Shown here in pieces: positions 39,742-48,217 of a stretch of 53,720 nt of DNA. The notes beneath the pieces were generated by a model. That model was not told the origin of the DNA, made no database searches, and saw only the letters and a list, made by a program, of their open reading frames with translations. The stretch comes from Listeria aquatica FSL S10-1188 (GTDB lineage: Bacteria; Bacillota; Bacilli; Lactobacillales; Listeriaceae), in NCBI RefSeq assembly GCF_000525795.1, contig NZ_AOCG01000016.1:1-53720 (forward strand), read 5' to 3'. A program made the position numbers and the translations under genes. Position 1 is the stretch's first letter. Each line of letters begins with the position of its first letter.

Positions 39742-40443
39742 TCACTGCCCATAATAAGCATTTACCCCGTGCTTCCGGTAATAATGCTTGTCGAGCAAGT
39801 AATCCGGGATTGTTTCCGTCCCGCCGAGCAATTCCGTCAAGAGCGCCATATGCGCCACCTCATCCAAAATAATACTATGCTCCACAGCCTTTTCAAGATC
39901 TTTCCCCCAAGAAAACGGGCCATGTCCGCGAACAACAACGCCAGAAACGGCTGCCGCATCCACTTGATTTCCTCGGAAAGTTTCAACAATAACGTTCCCT
40001 GTTTCGCCCTCATAGTCGCGTGCAATTTCCGCTTCCGTCAGTTGCCGCGTACACGGCACCTCGCCATAAAACGCATCTGCATGCGTCGTCCCATAAGCCG
40101 GAATCGCCCTGCCTGCTTGAGCAAAACTCGCCGCCCATTTCGAATGCGTGTGTACCACCGCCCCAACGCTTTCAAAATTCTGATACAAAATCACATGCGT
40201 CGCTAAATCCGATGACGGCTTTAGTTGACCAGAAAACGGCTTACCATCAAGATCTGTCACGACCATTTGACTCGGCGCCATCTCCTTATAAGGCACTCCG
40301 CTCGGCTTAATTACAATCACACCTTGTTCGCGGTCAATTGTGCTGACATTTCCCCAAGTTAATTTGACAAGCCCAGCTTCTGGAAGCATCATATTCGCTT
40401 GATAAACTGCTTGTTTCAATTCGTTAATTCGATTTCCATCCAT
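39742..40443 (-). CDS. ulaF: L-ribulose-5-phosphate 4-epimerase UlaF/AraD
   Basis: 233 residues from ATG 40441-40443, chosen because AAGGAGG lies just upstream; a start 21 bases earlier lacks one. Class II aldolase-fold motifs: KLTWGNVSTID, KPSGVPYKEMAPSQMVVTDL, the zinc pair in VVHTHSKWAASFAQ and a third His in VVRGHGPF. It interconverts L-ribulose-5-P and D-xylulose-5-P, the last step of ascorbate breakdown before the pentose pathway. It overlaps the end of ulaE. Confidence 0.95.
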   Translation of the reverse strand: MDGNRINELKQAVYQANMMLPEAGLVKLTWGNVSTIDREQGVIVIKPSGVPYKEMAPSQMVVTDLDGKPFSGQLKPSSDLATHVILYQNFESVGAVVHTHSKWAASFAQAGRAIPAYGTTHADAFYGEVPCTRQLTEAEIARDYEGETGNVIVETFRGNQVDAAAVSGVVVRGHGPFSWGKDLEKAVEHSIILDEVAHMALLTELLGGTETIPDYLLDKHYYRKHGVNAYYGQ

Positions 40444-41303
40444 GTCGCCGCAGCCTCCTTCCACTTTTCTTCTATAAATCGCTTCGCTGCAACCAGTTCA
40501 TCATAATAATTGGGGCTTGCTTCGCTCCACATCTCAATCAAAAACGGCCCCGCATAATGCAACATCTGCAACGTTTTAAACGCACCAACAAAATCTACGC
40601 AGCCCGAACCGAAAGGAACTTCTTTAAATTTCCCGGGAAATAATCCATCCACTTGAAGTGTATCTTTCAAATGGATTGCCGCCGTTTCAGCAATTCCTTC
40701 CGCAAGTTCAAAACCCACATCATTTTCTGGCCATGCCGATAAATTCCCAATGTCAGGATAAACTTTAAGCCACGGAGAAGTGACCAGTTCAGCTTTGATA
40801 CGCAAATATTTTGTAATCGAGCTCATAAATGGATCATCCATGATTTCAATCGCGAGCACCACTTGTTTTTCAGCTGCCCAATCGAGTGCCAAGCGCAGAT
40901 TTTCAATAAAGCAAGCCCGCGTTAGGACACTTTTTTCTTCATAATACACATCATAGCCCGCCAGTTGAATAACCCGCACACCTAAATCCGCCGCAAGATC
41001 AATCGCTTTTTTCATAATGACAAGTCCCGCCTCACGCGTTTCTTGTTTACTCGATCCGAGCGGGAAACGTCTGTGTCCACTTAAACAAATTGAAGGGACT
41101 CGGATGCCACTTTCTGCACACATTAGCCAAAATTCCTCTCGTTCCTTCCGAGTCCAGTCTAACCGCGCTAACCGCTCATCCGATTCATCAATCGAAAGCT
41201 CAATGAACTGAAAGCCAAGCTCCTTTGCTAGCGCAAATTTTTCCTTCCATGAAAAAGCTTTTGGTAGCGCCTTTTCATAAATCCCAAAAATCGGCTGCTT
41301 CAT
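40416..41303 (-). CDS. ulaE: L-ribulose/L-xylulose-5-phosphate 3-epimerase UlaE
   Basis: 295 residues with a xylose-isomerase-like TIM barrel: FIELSIDESDERLARLDWT, ICLSGHRRFPLGS, LAIEIMDDPFMSSI (metal-binding Glu), VYPDIGNLSAWPENDV and a terminal IEMWSEASPNYYDEL. It converts L-xylulose-5-P to L-ribulose-5-P between UlaD and UlaF. It overlaps ulaD by 4 bases and ulaF by 28, so translation is tightly coupled. Confidence 0.95.
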   Translation of the reverse strand: MKQPIFGIYEKALPKAFSWKEKFALAKELGFQFIELSIDESDERLARLDWTRKEREEFWLMCAESGIRVPSICLSGHRRFPLGSSKQETREAGLVIMKKAIDLAADLGVRVIQLAGYDVYYEEKSVLTRACFIENLRLALDWAAEKQVVLAIEIMDDPFMSSITKYLRIKAELVTSPWLKVYPDIGNLSAWPENDVGFELAEGIAETAAIHLKDTLQVDGLFPGKFKEVPFGSGCVDFVGAFKTLQMLHYAGPFLIEMWSEASPNYYDELVAAKRFIEEKWKEAAATWMEIELTN

Positions 41304-41947
41304 TTTGCATCACCAAAAATCCGCCGCATTTCCTCTTTCATTTCAAAAGCCGCGACTTTAGGATCTGGACTTTCCGTAATTGACCGCCCCGCAATAAATG
41401 TAAACACATCAACTCCAGCAAATAATTGGAGCGTCTCCTTCTCAAGGCCACCCGTAACAGAAACCCGGAAACCCATTTCAACCAACTTTTTCACCCGTGT
41501 TAAGTCTTTTTCACCCCAAGTTTCACCAGCCAAAAGCGCATCTCGACTCTGATGATAAACCGCTTGAGAAATTCCTGCTTCAAGCTACTTTTCCGCATCT
41601 TGATACGTCCAATTTCCATAAAGTTCTACTTGCAGTTCGGAAACTTGTTCGGCTGCTTTTTTCATCGTCGGAATGGTCGCCGAGCAAATAACAGTCATCC
41701 AGTCTGCTCCTGCTAGACTTGCATTCTGAGCAACTGTCCCACCTGCATCGGCACATTTAGTATCCGCGACCACAATTTTATCTGGATAAAGTGCACGTAG
41801 ACATTTTACCGCTTGCATCCCTTCTGCCAAACAAAGAATCGTGCCAGCCTCGATGATATCCACCTCGTCACCCACTTTTCTGACAGTTTTAAGCGCATCA
41901 CTTAAGCTCGACTGATCGAGTGCTACTTGTAAATTTGGTATTGCCAT
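41300..41947 (-). pseudogene. ulaD: 3-keto-L-gulonate-6-phosphate decarboxylase UlaD, interrupted by in-frame TAG
   Basis: Reading from ATG 41947 (AAGGAGTG box) gives MAIPNLQVALDQSSLSDALK, then VVADTKCADAGGTVAQNASL and ELYGNWTYQDAEK, then TAG at 41585-41587. The same frame continues after the stop: LEAGISQAVYHQSRDALLAG, ending FGDAK, for about 215 residues, the normal length of UlaD. In E. coli UlaD a Trp follows at this place (QLWLDAGISQAIYHQSR), so TGG has become TAG by one base. No frameshift is involved. The enzyme makes L-xylulose-5-P and CO2. The lesion may be genuine or a base error. Confidence 0.88.
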
Positions 41948-41953
41948 TTTTCT

Positions 41954-42437
41954 TCACTCCTTACTTAAATACTTGGAAACATCCGCTTCATCAATTAGCT
42001 GTAAGACATCCCGAGCGTTTCTTGCTGCCTTTAATTTTTTTTATAATCTCTTCTATTTCGAATAACGCCACGATTTGTGGTATAGCAATCCCAGTATGAA
42101 TATCATTTGAAGTGGCAGCAAGCGCGACAAGCACTTCCACACTTTTCCCATCCGAGAACTGCACAGGTTTTTCAAGCGTAATCAAACTGAAGGCATCCCG
42201 GTAAACACCATCTTCCGGTCTTGCATGCGGCATGGCCATTCCTTCCATTAAAACGTAATAAGGACCAAATTTTTCTGTGGACTGAATAATCGCCTCGCCG
42301 TATCTTGAATCTACAGCACCACTTTCAACAAGTGGCGCTACAGCCTTCAAAACAGCTTCCTGCCAAGTTGCTGCTTTTTCATTAAGCCGAATGGAGTGAT
42401 TATCCAAGAGTGACTTTTTTAATGAAACAGACTCCAT
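41954..42437 (-). CDS. ulaC: PTS ascorbate EIIA component UlaC (one frameshift)
   Basis: Reconstructed at 160 residues. The EIIA (mannitol/fructose class) active-site His is His71 in GMAMPHARPEDGV. A run of eight A at about 42042-42049 is one too long; seven gives EIIKKLKAARNARDVLQLID and a stop at 41954-41956, seven bases before ulaD. Uncorrected, the frame ends early at 41991. It passes phosphate from HPr to UlaB. Confidence 0.93.
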
Positions 42438-42448
42438 CTAAATCCCTC

Positions 42449-42730
42449 CTATTCTAGGCTTTCTGACAGTTTCGATTTGATTTCTGCATCGTCCATCAAA
42501 TTCTCAAGTCCTAGCAATTTACCGTTTGTCCGACCATCTAGTTCGTGGATCAAATGTTTCGAAGCCACTACGATATCATAACTTGCCGCTTGAGATTTAG
42601 CTTCACCAACACTGCAATAATCCACTTTAAAATCCGCTACATTCATTTCACGAAGCGCCTTTTCAATTTTCATCTTGATGACCATGCTCGATCCCATTCC
42701 ATTTCCGCATGCCGCTAGTACTTTTAACAT
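42449..42730 (-). CDS. ulaB: PTS ascorbate EIIB component UlaB
   Basis: 93 residues; MLKVLAACGNGMGSSMVIKM contains the phosphocysteine Cys8 of the lactose/galactitol/ascorbate EIIB class. It lies between ulaA and ulaC with short gaps and good ribosome binding sites. It carries phosphate from UlaC to incoming ascorbate in the UlaA channel. Confidence 0.96.
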   Translation of the reverse strand: MLKVLAACGNGMGSSMVIKMKIEKALREMNVADFKVDYCSVGEAKSQAASYDIVVASKHLIHELDGRTNGKLLGLENLMDDAEIKSKLSESLE

Positions 42731-42750
42731 TTAGAATTCCTCCTTTAATT

Positions 42751-44175
42751 TTATTCAAGACCTTGTTCGTAAGCTTCTTTGTTCTTCGCACGTCTGTACT
42801 GTAAAATCGGCACCAGTAAGAACAAAACAACGAGAATGGCATAGCCGATCACACCCAGTTTGTCCATGATGACCGCTGCCCATGGCCAGTAAAGTTCGAA
42901 ATCAATGTTACCGTGCCAGCCGCCAAATTTATAAAGCCCAACGAACATCACCGCAAACGCACTAATCGCCACCTGCAATACCCCAGAAACAAATGAACAA
43001 ATCAGCGCTGCTCGAGTCCCGCCACGCTTATTCGCATAAATAGCAATCGTTGCATTGTCAAAAAATACAGGAACGAAACCAGTAATAATAAGTACCGGCG
43101 ATTTAAAGACAATCAAACCGAGGATTGTAATAAATTGACCAATAGCACCGGCGATAAAGCCAAATAAAATCGCATTAGGTGGGGCAAAGTTATACGTCGC
43201 TGCACAGTCGACAGCTGGAAGTGCCCCGGGCAAAATCCGATTGGAAATCCCTTGAAAACTGTTGGTAAGTTCCGCTACGAACATCCGAACCCCTTGCATC
43301 AAGATCGCTAGATAAACAGCAAACATCAGTGATTGCTGTAAAATGTACATGGGAAACGATGTTGTAGCCGTAAATTCGGGGTTGATACTCCGCATATAAT
43401 CTTCACCGAGAATAACCATAATCGTCCCAAAGAAAAGTAGCATAAGCGTTCCAGTCGCCACAATATTGTCGTGAAAAATGGAGAGCCATTTCGGCAATTT
43501 AATATTATCGAGATTTTTTTCTTTGTCGCCCAATTTTCCAGCTACCTTATCCGTCAACCAGACAGCAATCATTTGTTGGTGTCCAATAGCAAACCCTGCA
43601 TTTCCCGTTAAACGCTGCGTAGGACCAACTGTCAAATTGGATGTTACACCCCAATAAAGTCCTGTTAACACACCAACCATGATGGCTCCTGTCACATTGC
43701 GGAAGTCCGGGAAAATAAAGAACACAATCCACGTTACAGTAGCCGCTTGCTGTACCATGATATGCCCCGTAATAAATAAAGTCCTCACCTTAGTAAATTT
43801 ACGAAATAGTACAAGCAAAATATTAAGTACGAAGCCAACAAGAAGCGCAATCATCGTCCATGAAGTTGTAAGACCAATCGACTTCATAGCGGCGTTAACT
43901 GCATTCAAACCAAAATAAGGGTCAATCACCGCGGCATCCAGATGAAACCTATCATTTAGTCCCGCAAGAATCGGTCTAAAAGTAGATACAAGTCCGACAG
44001 CCCCGACATTTAAAATCATGTAGCCGACCGTTGCTTTGACAAAGCCAGCAAAACATTCATAAATAGGCTTTTTCAGAAGTAAATAACCGATGAAAACAAT
44101 AATTCCGATGAAAAACTCCGGTTTCTGCAAAATATTGTTAGCAAACCATTCAAAACAGCTCAATAAAATATTCAT
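42751..44175 (-). CDS. ulaA: PTS ascorbate EIIC permease UlaA
   Basis: 474 residues, about ten or eleven membrane helices, matching the SgaT/UlaA family: GYMILNVGAVGLVSTFRPIL, LTGNAGFAIGHQQMIAVWLT, VPVFFDNATIAIYANKRGG and HGNIDFELYWPW. It imports L-ascorbate with phosphorylation at C6. A seven-A run within it leaves the frame intact, so not every long run in the window is miscounted. Confidence 0.97.
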   Translation of the reverse strand: MNILLSCFEWFANNILQKPEFFIGIIVFIGYLLLKKPIYECFAGFVKATVGYMILNVGAVGLVSTFRPILAGLNDRFHLDAAVIDPYFGLNAVNAAMKSIGLTTSWTMIALLVGFVLNILLVLFRKFTKVRTLFITGHIMVQQAATVTWIVFFIFPDFRNVTGAIMVGVLTGLYWGVTSNLTVGPTQRLTGNAGFAIGHQQMIAVWLTDKVAGKLGDKEKNLDNIKLPKWLSIFHDNIVATGTLMLLFFGTIMVILGEDYMRSINPEFTATTSFPMYILQQSLMFAVYLAILMQGVRMFVAELTNSFQGISNRILPGALPAVDCAATYNFAPPNAILFGFIAGAIGQFITILGLIVFKSPVLIITGFVPVFFDNATIAIYANKRGGTRAALICSFVSGVLQVAISAFAVMFVGLYKFGGWHGNIDFELYWPWAAVIMDKLGVIGYAILVVLFLLVPILQYRRAKNKEAYEQGLE

Positions 44176-44206
44176 TATAGTTTCTACTCCTTTTTACTTG
44201 CTGATT

Positions 44207-45271
44207 TTATAAAAACGAAGGAAAAGGAAGATCTGGGCTTGTTGTAAACACATCGTGGAAGCCACGATCAAAATTAAATTCTAGACGATCTTTATCATTT
44301 GGATAGGTGAACTTTCCACCAACTTGCCAGATAAACGGTTTGAATTTGTATTGCAGGCGGTCTTTTTTCATTTTCCAAAGCGCCAAAATTTCTTTCGGAT
44401 CCGCTGCAAAATTAGACCAAATATCGTAGTGAACAGGAATTACTACTTTTGTATTAAGCGATTCCGCCATGCGCAACATGTCAATTGATGTCACCTTATC
44501 TGTGATGCCACGTGGATTCTCTCCGAATGCGCCAAGGCAGACATCAATTTGATGTTCATTTCCGTGACGTGCAAATTGGTTGGCATAATGCGAATCTCCA
44601 GCATGATAAACTGAACCGCCAGATGTTTCAAATAAGTAATTGACTGCAATTCCATCCATATCTTGCGGCAACTTATCTGCTAATGTTTCGCCTTCTGGAG
44701 CGGTCACAAGTGCCGTCCGGTCAAAGGCTTCAAGCGCCGTGATCTTCACAGATTTCACCTGCACCTCATCCCCCGGTTTCACAACAATGCATCTTTCCTT
44801 CGGGACGCCCCAGCGAATCCAAGTTTCCACAACTTCTTTCGGTCCGATAAACGGAACATCTTCCGCACTATTTTGGAGAACTGCCGCTGCCGTATTTATA
44901 TCCAAGTGATCGGAATGAATATGCGTGACAACAAGTGCATCGACTCCCCGGATCGCAAAAGGATCAATTACAAATGGCTGCGTGCGCAAATTAGGTTGCA
45001 AATTTTGAACACCGCTCATCCGCTGCATTTGATGTCCATTTTTCATCTTGCCATTACCGTGCGTGCGCTTCCCAGTTCCGCACCATAAGTCACAAAGAAT
45101 GTTCGTATCTTCATGCGTCTTTAACCAAATCCCCGTACAACCAAGCCACCACATTGTAAAACTATTCTTTTCAACTTGTGTTGCTTCGATTTCTTCATTT
45201 AACCAAGTTCCCCATTCAGGGAAAGTTGATAAAATCCAATTCTCGCGTGTTACTTCGTTAATCTGACTCAT
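44207..45271 (-). CDS. ulaG: L-ascorbate-6-phosphate lactonase UlaG
   Basis: 354 residues, metallo-beta-lactamase fold with the metal site [13 protein letters not shown] (HxHxDH), a His in [12 protein letters not shown] and VIPVHYDIW. It hydrolyses ascorbate-6-P to 3-keto-L-gulonate-6-P, the UlaD substrate. It is first in the operon, with an AGGAGAG box and a probable promoter with a catabolite-control element upstream. Confidence 0.97.
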   Translation of the reverse strand: MSQINEVTRENWILSTFPEWGTWLNEEIEATQVEKNSFTMWWLGCTGIWLKTHEDTNILCDLWCGTGKRTHGNGKMKNGHQMQRMSGVQNLQPNLRTQPFVIDPFAIRGVDALVVTHIHSDHLDINTAAAVLQNSAEDVPFIGPKEVVETWIRWGVPKERCIVVKPGDEVQVKSVKITALEAFDRTALVTAPEGETLADKLPQDMDGIAVNYLFETSGGSVYHAGDSHYANQFARHGNEHQIDVCLGAFGENPRGITDKVTSIDMLRMAESLNTKVVIPVHYDIWSNFAADPKEILALWKMKKDRLQYKFKPFIWQVGGKFTYPNDKDRLEFNFDRGFHDVFTTSPDLPFPSFL

Positions 45272-45293
45272 TTTCTTCTCTCCTCTTCTTAAA

Positions 45294-45308
45294 AAGTAAG
45301 CGCTTTAT
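45294..45308 (-). promoter_or_regulatory. Candidate cre (CcpA) site upstream of ulaG
   Basis: AAGTAAGCGCTTTAT centres on the palindromic AAGCGCTT core of catabolite-responsive elements, with about two departures from the cre consensus. It lies 23-37 bases before the ulaG start, just downstream of AT-rich promoter-like sequence (TATAAA), where CcpA binding would repress. The PRD regulator should act further up. Confidence 0.55.
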
Positions 45309-45335
45309 ATTTTTATATTAAGAAAATACGCCAAC

Positions 45336-45386
45336 AAAAAACAGACCAACCTTGCCACACTAAAACTGTGCGGAGGTGGTCTGTTT
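45336..45386 (-). terminator. Terminator of the aldo/keto reductase-merR operon
   Basis: A long imperfect hairpin (outer arms about 45339-45353 and 45374-45386) is followed on the minus strand by a run of T. It insulates the ula promoter from upstream transcription. Confidence 0.75.
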
Positions 45387-45404
45387 CTTATTTAGCCATT
45401 ATGG

Positions 45405-45785
45405 TTACTTCCGAGCGCCTACTTTTCCCGCCTGCATAATTTCATTCTCATAAAACGCAAGCTTCTTCTCTAGTCGAGCAACCGTATCATTCATAAAGCG
45501 CTGTTTCTCTAGTAACTTTTGATACTCTTCGTCCAAAATTTCTTTTCGCTCTACAAGAGTTTCCTCACCTTCTTGATACAGCTTGGAATAACGAGCTAAC
45601 GATTCCACAGATAGACCTGCATCTCGCATACATTTGATAAATTCGATCCAATTTAAATCATCGTCATTAAAATCTCGATTTCCTGCCTGATTTCGTGTTA
45701 CAGGGGGTAGTAAGCCTTCTTTCTCATAATAGCGCAGAGTTGCCGGCGTCATCCCGTACTTCTCAGCCGCTTCTGAAATATTCAC
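45405..45785 (-). CDS. MerR-family transcriptional regulator
   Basis: 126 residues: the N-terminal MerR HTH MNISEAAEKYGMTPATLRYY with wing EKEGLLPPVTRNQAGNRDFN, then a long dimerisation coiled coil with no metal-binding Cys cluster, as in the AdhR/NmlR-like aldehyde- or redox-sensing group. It follows the aldo/keto reductase by 60 bases on the same strand. A promoter with MerR-type 19-base spacing lies in front of that pair, so it probably controls its own operon. Confidence 0.9.
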   Translation of the reverse strand: MNISEAAEKYGMTPATLRYYEKEGLLPPVTRNQAGNRDFNDDDLNWIEFIKCMRDAGLSVESLARYSKLYQEGEETLVERKEILDEEYQKLLEKQRFMNDTVARLEKKLAFYENEIMQAGKVGARK

Positions 45786-45844
45786 TGCACTTCGCTCCTT
45801 TCCTCTTCTTTATTTTAGCAATTCCTCAAGCAAGAAACCATAAA

Positions 45845-46825
45845 TTAAAAGTGTCCAACAATTTTATGTGGCACATAGGGGTTTTCCAAATATGTCTGGT
45901 CATCTAGTGTCAACTTGAAATCCACTGCAGCAGCTGCTGATTCCACATGACTTAGCTTCGTCGCACCAATAACAGGTGCAGCCACCGATTCCTTCTGCAG
46001 CAACCATCCAAGTGCAATATTCACTCGACTCGTTTCATATTTTTCTGCCAGTTCAAAAACACGATCAATAATTGCCTGATCTTTTTCTGCGGTTTCATCA
46101 TATTTAGATTTTAATATTTCATCTGTCGTCGTACGTTTGGTTGTCTCTGTCTTTTCATGAATCAATCTACCTGAAGCAAGTGGACTGTAAGGAGTCAGTG
46201 CAATTTTTTGGTCTGTGCAGTAGGGTAACATCTCTCTTTCTTCTTCCCGGTAAATCAAATTTAAATGATTTTGCATAGACACAAACTTCGTCCAACCATT
46301 CTTTTCAGCAATATAGTTGGCTTTTTGAAATTGAAACGTATACATAGACGAAGCCCCAATATATCTTGCCTTCCCTGCCTTTACAACATCATGCAATGCT
46401 TCCATAGTTTCTTCGATCGGTGTATGATAATCCCATCGGTGAATAATGTATAAATCCACATAATCAGTTCCAAGCCGTTTCAAACTTTGATCGATTTGTG
46501 TCATAATGGCTTTCCTCGATAACCCCTGTCCATTTGGTCCAGTGAACATCTTCTGGTGTACTTTTGTCGCCAAAACAATTTCATCTCTTTTGGCAAAATC
46601 CTTAAGCGCTTTTCCGAGAATTTCTTCACTTCTACCTAGAGAGTATACATTTGCGGTATCAAAAAAATTGATTCCTAATTCAAGAGCTCGCTTAATCAAA
46701 GTACGACTTTCTTCCTCTTTTAGCACCCACTTATGTATCCAACTATCAGGATCTCCAAAGCTCATACTTCCCAAACAAATTCTTGAAACATCTAGTCCAG
46801 TATTTCCAAGTTTCGTATATTCCAC
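45845..46825 (-). CDS. Aldo/keto reductase
   Basis: About 326 residues. The start is taken as GTG 46823-46825 because AAAGGG lies eight bases before it; the earlier GTG at 46834 abuts that box. AKR features: EYTKLGNTGLDVSRICLGSM, catalytic Asp-Tyr in FFDTANVYSLGRSEE, Lys in VLATKVHQKM, His in LYIIHRWDYHTP and cofactor-binding GATKLSHVESA. It resembles the YhdN/IolS group of NADPH-dependent reductases. The substrate is not known; control by a MerR regulator suggests reactive carbonyls. Confidence 0.93.
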   Translation of the reverse strand: MEYTKLGNTGLDVSRICLGSMSFGDPDSWIHKWVLKEEESRTLIKRALELGINFFDTANVYSLGRSEEILGKALKDFAKRDEIVLATKVHQKMFTGPNGQGLSRKAIMTQIDQSLKRLGTDYVDLYIIHRWDYHTPIEETMEALHDVVKAGKARYIGASSMYTFQFQKANYIAEKNGWTKFVSMQNHLNLIYREEEREMLPYCTDQKIALTPYSPLASGRLIHEKTETTKRTTTDEILKSKYDETAEKDQAIIDRVFELAEKYETSRVNIALGWLLQKESVAAPVIGATKLSHVESAAAAVDFKLTLDDQTYLENPYVPHKIVGHF

Positions 46826-46857
46826 CTTAATCACCCTTTCAGAATAAATTTACATTT

Positions 46858-46888
46858 ATTTTACAACTTAAAGTTTACTTTAAAGCAA
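46858..46888 (-). promoter_or_regulatory. MerR-type promoter with 19-base spacer and palindrome
   Basis: On the minus strand TTGCTT (46883-46888) and TAAAAT (46858-46863) are separated by exactly 19 bases, two longer than optimal and diagnostic of MerR-activated promoters. The spacer holds an inverted repeat TTAAAGT-tt-ACTTTAA (46868-46883), the operator style of the AdhR group. It lies about 33 bases before the reductase start. Confidence 0.8.
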
Positions 46889-46891
46889 ATA

Positions 46892-47171
46892 AAAACAAAC
46901 TAGCATCTCTAATAGCGACTTAGCTATCCTTACGCTTGATTGTTTAAAGGAACTCGAGTTAGCTGTTCTTCGCCAAATGAAGCTAATTGGCTTTGATGAT
47001 ACGCTTTTATCACGGCATACATCGCCAAAATTGTCTTCTGTCGCGCAAGACACGCTAAAACTTGCCGAGACTACTTGCGAAAATCTTTTAGCGCTTATTC
47101 AAAATCCAAATTTGGCAGCGCCTAAACAGCAACTTGTCCCTGTTCATTTAATTGAGCGAGAAACCACGTAA
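46892..47171 (+). pseudogene. Remnant of a LacI-family sugar-responsive repressor (C-terminal part)
   Basis: A plus-strand frame without a proper start reads ISNSDLAILTLDCLKELELA and MKLIGFDDTLLSRHTSPKLS, ending HLIERETT. The IGFDD element followed by SSVAQDTLKLAE is the C-terminal effector-binding half of LacI/GalR regulators, about 90 of some 330 residues. The DNA-binding domain and most of the core are absent; the break is near 46892, where the neighbouring MerR promoter begins. A perfect terminator still follows its stop codon. Confidence 0.82.
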
Positions 47172-47206
47172 CCCCGAGCAAACGCCTCGTTTGCTCGGGG
47201 TTACGT
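47166..47206. terminator. Perfect 19-bp terminator hairpin
   Basis: Arms 47166-47184 and 47188-47206 pair perfectly around a three-base loop, GC-rich in the middle, with TTTA following on the plus strand. It overlaps the LacI remnant stop and lies just past the SMR stop on the other strand, so it serves both directions. Confidence 0.9.
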
Positions 47207-47210
47207 TTTA

Positions 47211-47524
47211 TTAGGAGACGAGTTTGAGTCCAATTGCCGCACACAGTACCATCGCGATGAATACAATTCGCTTCCAGTCCTTGGATTCATGATAGATAAT
47301 CATGCCAAGAATCGCTCCCCCAGAAGCGCTATCCCCGTCCAAATGGCGTAAGCTGTTCCCATCGGGATTATCTTCATCGCGTAAGCGAGGAAGATAAAGC
47401 TAAGGCCAAACCCAAGAACCAGTAATAAAAAGGCTTTCAGGTTTTTATCTTTGTGTAATTTATTAATCATGAGCACTCCAAACATTTCAAAAATCCCTGC
47501 CAAAATCAGTGCTAACCATGCCAT
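47211..47524 (-). CDS. ykkD: SMR-family transporter subunit, YkkD-like (one frameshift)
   Basis: Reconstructed at 104 residues with four membrane helices. The conserved membrane Glu is in ILAGIFEMFGVLMIN, and PMGTAYAIWTGIGASGGAIL is the SMR signature, recovered by adding one G near 47330; uncorrected, the frame ends early at about 47300. The start overlaps the end of the paired gene by one base. Under a guanidine riboswitch such pairs are associated with guanidinium export. Confidence 0.88.
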
Positions 47525-47865
47525 TACGATTCACCTTCCTTTTCCACTTTGTCTTTTGTGACGAGTTTGAGTCCAATTACGCCAGCTAAAAGCACTAAAA
47601 TCAGCAAAACTTTAGCTAGTTTAAACGGTTCTCCGAAAAAGAGAATTTCTGAAAAAACGGTGCCTGCGGTTCCAAGTCCAACAAAAACTGCATACACTGT
47701 CCCAACCGGCAACTTGCGCCCCGCCATAATCATGAGGTAAAAGCTAATCACAATTGCAATGACTGTTCCAATCCACTCTAGTGTATTTGTGGCGTGTTTT
47801 AGTCCAATCACCCAAAAAACTTCAAAAAATGCTGCAATAAATACTTTAATCCAATTTACATTCAT
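47524..47865 (-). CDS. ykkC: SMR-family transporter subunit, YkkC-like
   Basis: 113 residues from ATG 47863-47865, with GGAGG upstream. Four membrane helices, the essential Glu in [17 protein letters not shown], and signature [20 protein letters not shown]; it has a hydrophilic tail ([11 protein letters not shown]) not shared by its partner. Paired SMR proteins form heterodimers. It is first in a two-gene operon directly under the riboswitch. Confidence 0.92.
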   Translation of the reverse strand: MNVNWIKVFIAAFFEVFWVIGLKHATNTLEWIGTVIAIVISFYLMIMAGRKLPVGTVYAVFVGLGTAGTVFSEILFFGEPFKLAKVLLILVLLAGVIGLKLVTKDKVEKEGES

Positions 47866-47890
47866 CTTTAAAACCTCCAATTTTGAATAT

Positions 47891-48020
47891 AAAAAAGCCC
47901 GGGAGAAACTGATGACTAAATCAGTTATCTCCCAGGCTTTTATCCTTCCGTGGCATCGCTAAAAAGCGACGAGTTTTCTCTCGAACCAGACCAACCAAAA
48001 AGTTACGGAACCCTAGAAAA
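47891..48020 (-). promoter_or_regulatory. Guanidine-I (ykkC) riboswitch with terminator
   Basis: Read on the minus strand, the class landmarks occur in order: CTAGGGTTCCG (about 48006-48016), GGTCTGGTTCGAGAGAAAA (about 47974-47992), then CACGGAAGGATAAAAGCC at 47935-47952, which leads into a strong hairpin (47895-47942) ending in T6. This matches the ykkC/guanidine-I consensus. Ligand binding should prevent the terminator and switch on the SMR genes that start 26 bases later. Confidence 0.93.
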
Positions 48021-48146
48021 CTTTTCATTTATTTTATTATTACGTAAAATTATACACATTTATATCTAAAAATCAAGTTTTTTCTTAATCGAATATCCCC
48101 TCTACTCTAAAATACCATTTATTAAGATTCAAATTCCATGCACTAG

Positions 48147-48195
48147 AAAAAAAAGACAATTCCTCAGCTCTTTAACAAGAAACGTCAGAATTGCC
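48147..48195 (-). terminator. Probable dacA terminator
   Basis: Arms around 48155-48162 and 48188-48195 (one mismatch), with a large loop, are followed on the minus strand by eight T. It lies about 25 bases beyond the dacA stop. Confidence 0.55.
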
Positions 48196-48217
48196 TTCAT
48201 TCATTTATTTCATATTT

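Noticed and set aside
41585..41587. TAG in ulaD as a pyrrolysine or programmed read-through codon
   Set aside because: The equivalent position is Trp in E. coli UlaD, no pyl genes are seen and no read-through context is apparent; a single-base change is simpler.
46892..47171. Plus-strand frame at 46977 as an intact small gene
   Set aside because: No ribosome binding site; its sequence is the C-terminal end of a LacI-type effector domain and continues upstream of the ATG.
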